DNA of 64,000 nt. Source: Alkaliphilus metalliredigens QYMF. Lineage in GTDB: Bacteria; Bacillota; Clostridia; Peptostreptococcales; Natronincolaceae. The stretch is taken from positions 62,001 through 126,000 of the forward strand of contig NC_009633.1 in assembly GCF_000016985.1 (NCBI RefSeq), written 5' to 3'. Shown here one piece after another: positions 61,990-64,000 of the stretch; the first letter of the stretch is position 1; each line of letters opens with the position of its first letter. The position numbers and the translations under genes were made by a program. The notes beneath the pieces were generated by a model that saw only the letters and a program-made list of their open reading frames with translations, searched no databases and was not told the DNA's origin.

Positions 61990-62353
61990 AGCCTCTCCTC
62001 CTTTCTGTACATCATATAACCTTAAGAGAGTATGGTGTATTAAATTTTATTTAATTTTTTTAAATATCAAATAGTCGGTTAAATTTGCATAACACTCCTA
62101 TAAATAGTTTATTCAATGAGTTCAACAAAATGTTCAACAAAATGTTATAAATTCATATAATTTTAGGAAAAAATACGCTGTGGTATCAAATCTAATTCTT
62201 GCAAGTTCGGTAGACGAACTATTAGAAAGTGCAAGGAGTAACCTGTACTGAGTAGTAAACGGAATGTGAGCTCTGTATTCTTTAGAGGATTTATCACATT
62301 TTTTTCCTCCAGTGAATAGAATGTAGTGAAAAGCAAAGAATGGAGGGAAGAAA
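61990..62353. other. Intergenic region with repeat and nested hairpin
   Basis: It has a 12-bp tandem duplication (GTTCAACAAAAT twice, 62120-62146) and a nested hairpin CTTGCA-AGTTCG..CGAACT..TGCAAG at 62198-62235. The second could be a structured leader for the rightward gene. No promoter stands out. Confidence 0.5.
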
Positions 62354-62602
62354 ATGGAAAAGCAATCTAACACAAATGCAACAACTTCTAAAGTATGTCC
62401 ACAATTACCTGGAACGGTATTAAGGGTTTTTATTCCGGCAGGGGCTGTGATCAATCTATTAAACCTGTTAGAAATAACCTCTCCTAGCGGCATCTGTATC
62501 ATCGTAAGATTACCAATCCTAGGAGCCGGTGGACTGAATATTTCTAGTATAGTCAATACAATTCAACAGGCAGGGGGAACCATAGAGTTCATGAGTGAAT
62601 AA
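62354..62602 (+). CDS. Hypothetical small protein
   Basis: 82 residues; the ATG has GGAGGGAAG upstream. N-terminal polar stretch (SNTNATTSKVCPQLPGT) then hydrophobic beta-like segments (VLRVFIPAGAVINLLNLL; SGICIIVRLPILGAGG). The pattern looks like a small surface or coat protein, but I recognise no family. Confidence 0.6.
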   Translation: MEKQSNTNATTSKVCPQLPGTVLRVFIPAGAVINLLNLLEITSPSGICIIVRLPILGAGGLNISSIVNTIQQAGGTIEFMSE

Positions 62603-62878
62603 GAAAATCAGTCAATGATTTTAAAATGGAAAGCAACTCTGATTATAGGAGTGGCTTTTCATTTTATGTCCATAATAAATAAAAATTTTTTTAACTGATT
62701 ACCTACTAGAGCCTGTTCAAAAGCGTCAATATCACTTCAACAAGACAAAACGATCGACGATTTGGGATTTTAAATTGAGAGATAAACGGATTTACAATGT
62801 AGGGTAACCTGCTTGCGGAGAGTTATTTTTCCAAGACTATAATTTAACAACTACCTTAAAAAAGGGGACGTGTTTGAT
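62603..62878. other. Non-coding stretch
   Basis: A weak hairpin follows the preceding gene (AAAGCAACTCTGATTATAGGAG..GGCTTTTC, about 62630-62660). Nothing else was recognised. Confidence 0.4.
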
Positions 62879-63219
62879 ATGAAAATAACAGAATACATTA
62901 TGCAATATTTAAAAATAAATGGTGTAGATTTTATATTTGGTATGTCTGCAGGGACGGTTAGCGCAATATATGATGCAGTAAATAATGTAGATATCAAACC
63001 TATAATAACTAAAAATGAAGCTGGCACTGCATAGTCGCCGCTAAATATGCCAGCATATCTAAGAAGTTGTGAGTATGTATAGCAGCAGGTAGAGTAGGCA
63101 CAAACAATATGATAAGTGATATTGCTGATGCCATGGGCTCAAAGGTTCCTATGCTAGTAATTACAGGATACATTCATAGGTGGCAGATTGGCAAAGGATG
63201 TAGAGGACTATTCAAATAA
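62879..63219 (+). pseudogene. Broken thiamine-diphosphate enzyme gene (acetolactate-synthase-like N-terminus)
   Basis: The ATG at 62879 (AAAGGGGACG upstream) starts an ORF of 51 codons: TEYIMQYLKINGVDFIFGMS, NEAGTA then TAG. The homology continues in other frames: AAKYASISKK, AAGRVGTNNMISDIADAMGS and KVPMLVITG, matching the Pyr domain of IlvB-like enzymes. At least one stop and two frameshifts are needed to restore it. The catalytic glutamate is kept in KNEAG, but the rest of the enzyme (~450 residues) is gone. Confidence 0.8.
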
Positions 63220-63265
63220 ATCAAAGGATTGAAACCTGTACAATCTAGTAATTTTAAAGCTTCTA

Positions 63266-64000
63266 TTAAGGTTGTAAAGGGATTATCACTTCCTTGCTTG
63301 TATAAAAGACCGGTCTTGTGAAAGTTATATCAATCTCCTGTTGATCTTCTTTTATATTAGAAAGAATCAATTCCTTATCATTAGCCATTTCTGAGTTGTT
63401 TTCCTCACTAGGGTCGCTATATATAACATTGACACCTTCTACTATATATTTATTTAATTGATTTTCATCTACATCAGCTAAGATATTGTGTAGCTTTAAT
63501 TCATTTGTCCCAACTAAACTTTTATTAAAATTTAGTTTTACTTTTTGTGCTACTTCTTCTACTAGATGATAATCATTTTGTGGTGTTCTAAAGTTAAAGC
63601 GTTCAACATATTGAATCCATTCAAGACTATTGATTACCAAAACATTGTCACCAACTGTTATATTAATTGGAGCTTCATCATCTTTACTTATAGTTACTTT
63701 AGATTGCAGCGATTCATCTGTAATTGAAATATAAGGAATAACTAATCTTATACCTGGCTCCAATTTTCTATCAAAATAAAGTATATTTTCTAAATTACTA
63801 TTTGTAGCATAATACTTTTCCCCTTTATCATTTAATAGATAGATATCACTTAGTGGAAAAGAGATCGTTTTAGCAGGGTTATTAGTTTGTGCTAATAAGT
63901 TTACTTCTAACTTATCTTCAACATAGTTAGTTAATACAGCGATATCTATACCAATACCTTCTACAGAAACATAGTTACGATCTTTAGAAAATACTTCTGG
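63266..64000 (-). CDS. Hypothetical secreted/cell-surface protein, C-terminal part (runs off the window)
   Basis: The reverse frame stays open from the window edge to the stop at 63266, ~244 residues. It begins PEVFSKDRNYVSVEGIGIDI and continues with beta-rich segments (VLTNYVEDKLEVNLLAQTNN; KTISFPLSDIYLLNDKGEK; VIPYISITDESLQ) that resemble an immunoglobulin-like DUF4352-type domain. The last ~70 residues are acidic. The start and any signal peptide are outside the window. Confidence 0.6.
   Translation of the reverse strand, partial: PEVFSKDRNYVSVEGIGIDIAVLTNYVEDKLEVNLLAQTNNPAKTISFPLSDIYLLNDKGEKYYATNSNLENILYFDRKLEPGIRLVIPYISITDESLQSKVTISKDDEAPINITVGDNVLVINSLEWIQYVERFNFRTPQNDYHLVEEVAQKVKLNFNKSLVGTNELKLHNILADVDENQLNKYIVEGVNVIYSDPSEENNSEMANDKELILSNIKEDQQEIDITFTRPVFYTSKEVIIPLQP

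Noticed and set aside
62134-62556. Reverse 140-codon frame
   Set aside because: Antisense to the well-initiated 82-residue gene and to the nested hairpin; composition typical of a shadow frame.
1-64000. CRISPR arrays, rRNA, tRNA, intact insertion sequences
   Set aside because: No regularly spaced repeats, no rRNA-like blocks, no tRNA cloverleaf with anticodon arm and no transposase were found on reading both strands.

Overview
The window looks like chromosome of an anaerobic, endospore-forming, low-G+C Firmicute of class Clostridia. It carries sporulation genes (a Gin/CsfB-like sigma-G inhibitor, spmA-spmB, an AbrB/SpoVT-like regulator, a Spo0E-like peptide), a block ordered like the Bacillus yaaO-tmk-yaaQ-holB-yaaT region, sigI-rsgI, and anaerobic tetrapyrrole pathways. 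The overall content resembles Alkaliphilus, but that is an impression and not a database result. I saw no rRNA, tRNA, CRISPR array or intact transposon.

Layout. 0-3.4 kb: start of a YfcC-type transporter (reverse), divergent from a D-aminoacylase-like enzyme and an M20 amidohydrolase. 3.5-9.1 kb: a soluble chemotaxis receptor, a CsoR-CopZ copper module with a recognisable operator, mltG (reverse), a ThiF-like E1 enzyme and a TVP38-family membrane protein. 9.1-12.2 kb (reverse): nirJ1-nirJ2-ahbA-ahbB, four overlapping genes for making heme from siroheme. 12.5-17.1 kb: a sulfur locus (YeiH-type putative sulfate exporter, damaged thiS-like start, TusA-like protein, cysK, an O-acetylhomoserine sulfhydrylase-like enzyme). 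17.2-36.1 kb: a large tetrapyrrole block in two units, each headed by a cobalamin riboswitch and an intrinsic terminator. The first (hemA, sirC, hemC, cobA-hemD fusion, hemB, hemL) makes siroheme precursors from glutamyl-tRNA. The second (cbiX, cbiA, cblT, cblS, pduX, cbiC, D, E, T, L, F, G, H, J) makes the corrin ring by the anaerobic route and adds alpha-ribazole salvage and threonine phosphorylation. 36-53.7 kb: housekeeping and sporulation genes.

53.8-60.5 kb is the most interesting part. An agr-type quorum-sensing system is split in two: agrB-agrD on the left and agrC-agrA on the right, all on the reverse strand. Between them, on the forward strand, lies a lactococcin-972-like bacteriocin gene with its large membrane protein and ABC ATPase. 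The divergent agrB/bacteriocin promoter region holds two inverted copies of a tandem element with an exact 21-bp period, as expected for a LytTR (AgrA-like) regulator. A second, frameshifted agrD copy lies in inverted orientation next to agrC, and the intact AgrD appears to use serine rather than cysteine for ring closure.

60.5-64 kb is AT-rich and eroded: a 25-residue membrane peptide ORF, a Spo0E-like gene, strong hairpins, two unrecognised small proteins, a broken thiamine-diphosphate enzyme gene and the end of an unrecognised reverse-strand gene.

Functional links: the first tetrapyrrole unit supplies precorrin-2/siroheme both to the cbi genes and to the ahb/nirJ cluster, so B12 sensing by the first riboswitch could also throttle heme. 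The sulfur locus is consistent with cysteine and methionine supply. Gin, SpmA/B, AbrB and Spo0E-like proteins tie the region to sporulation control.
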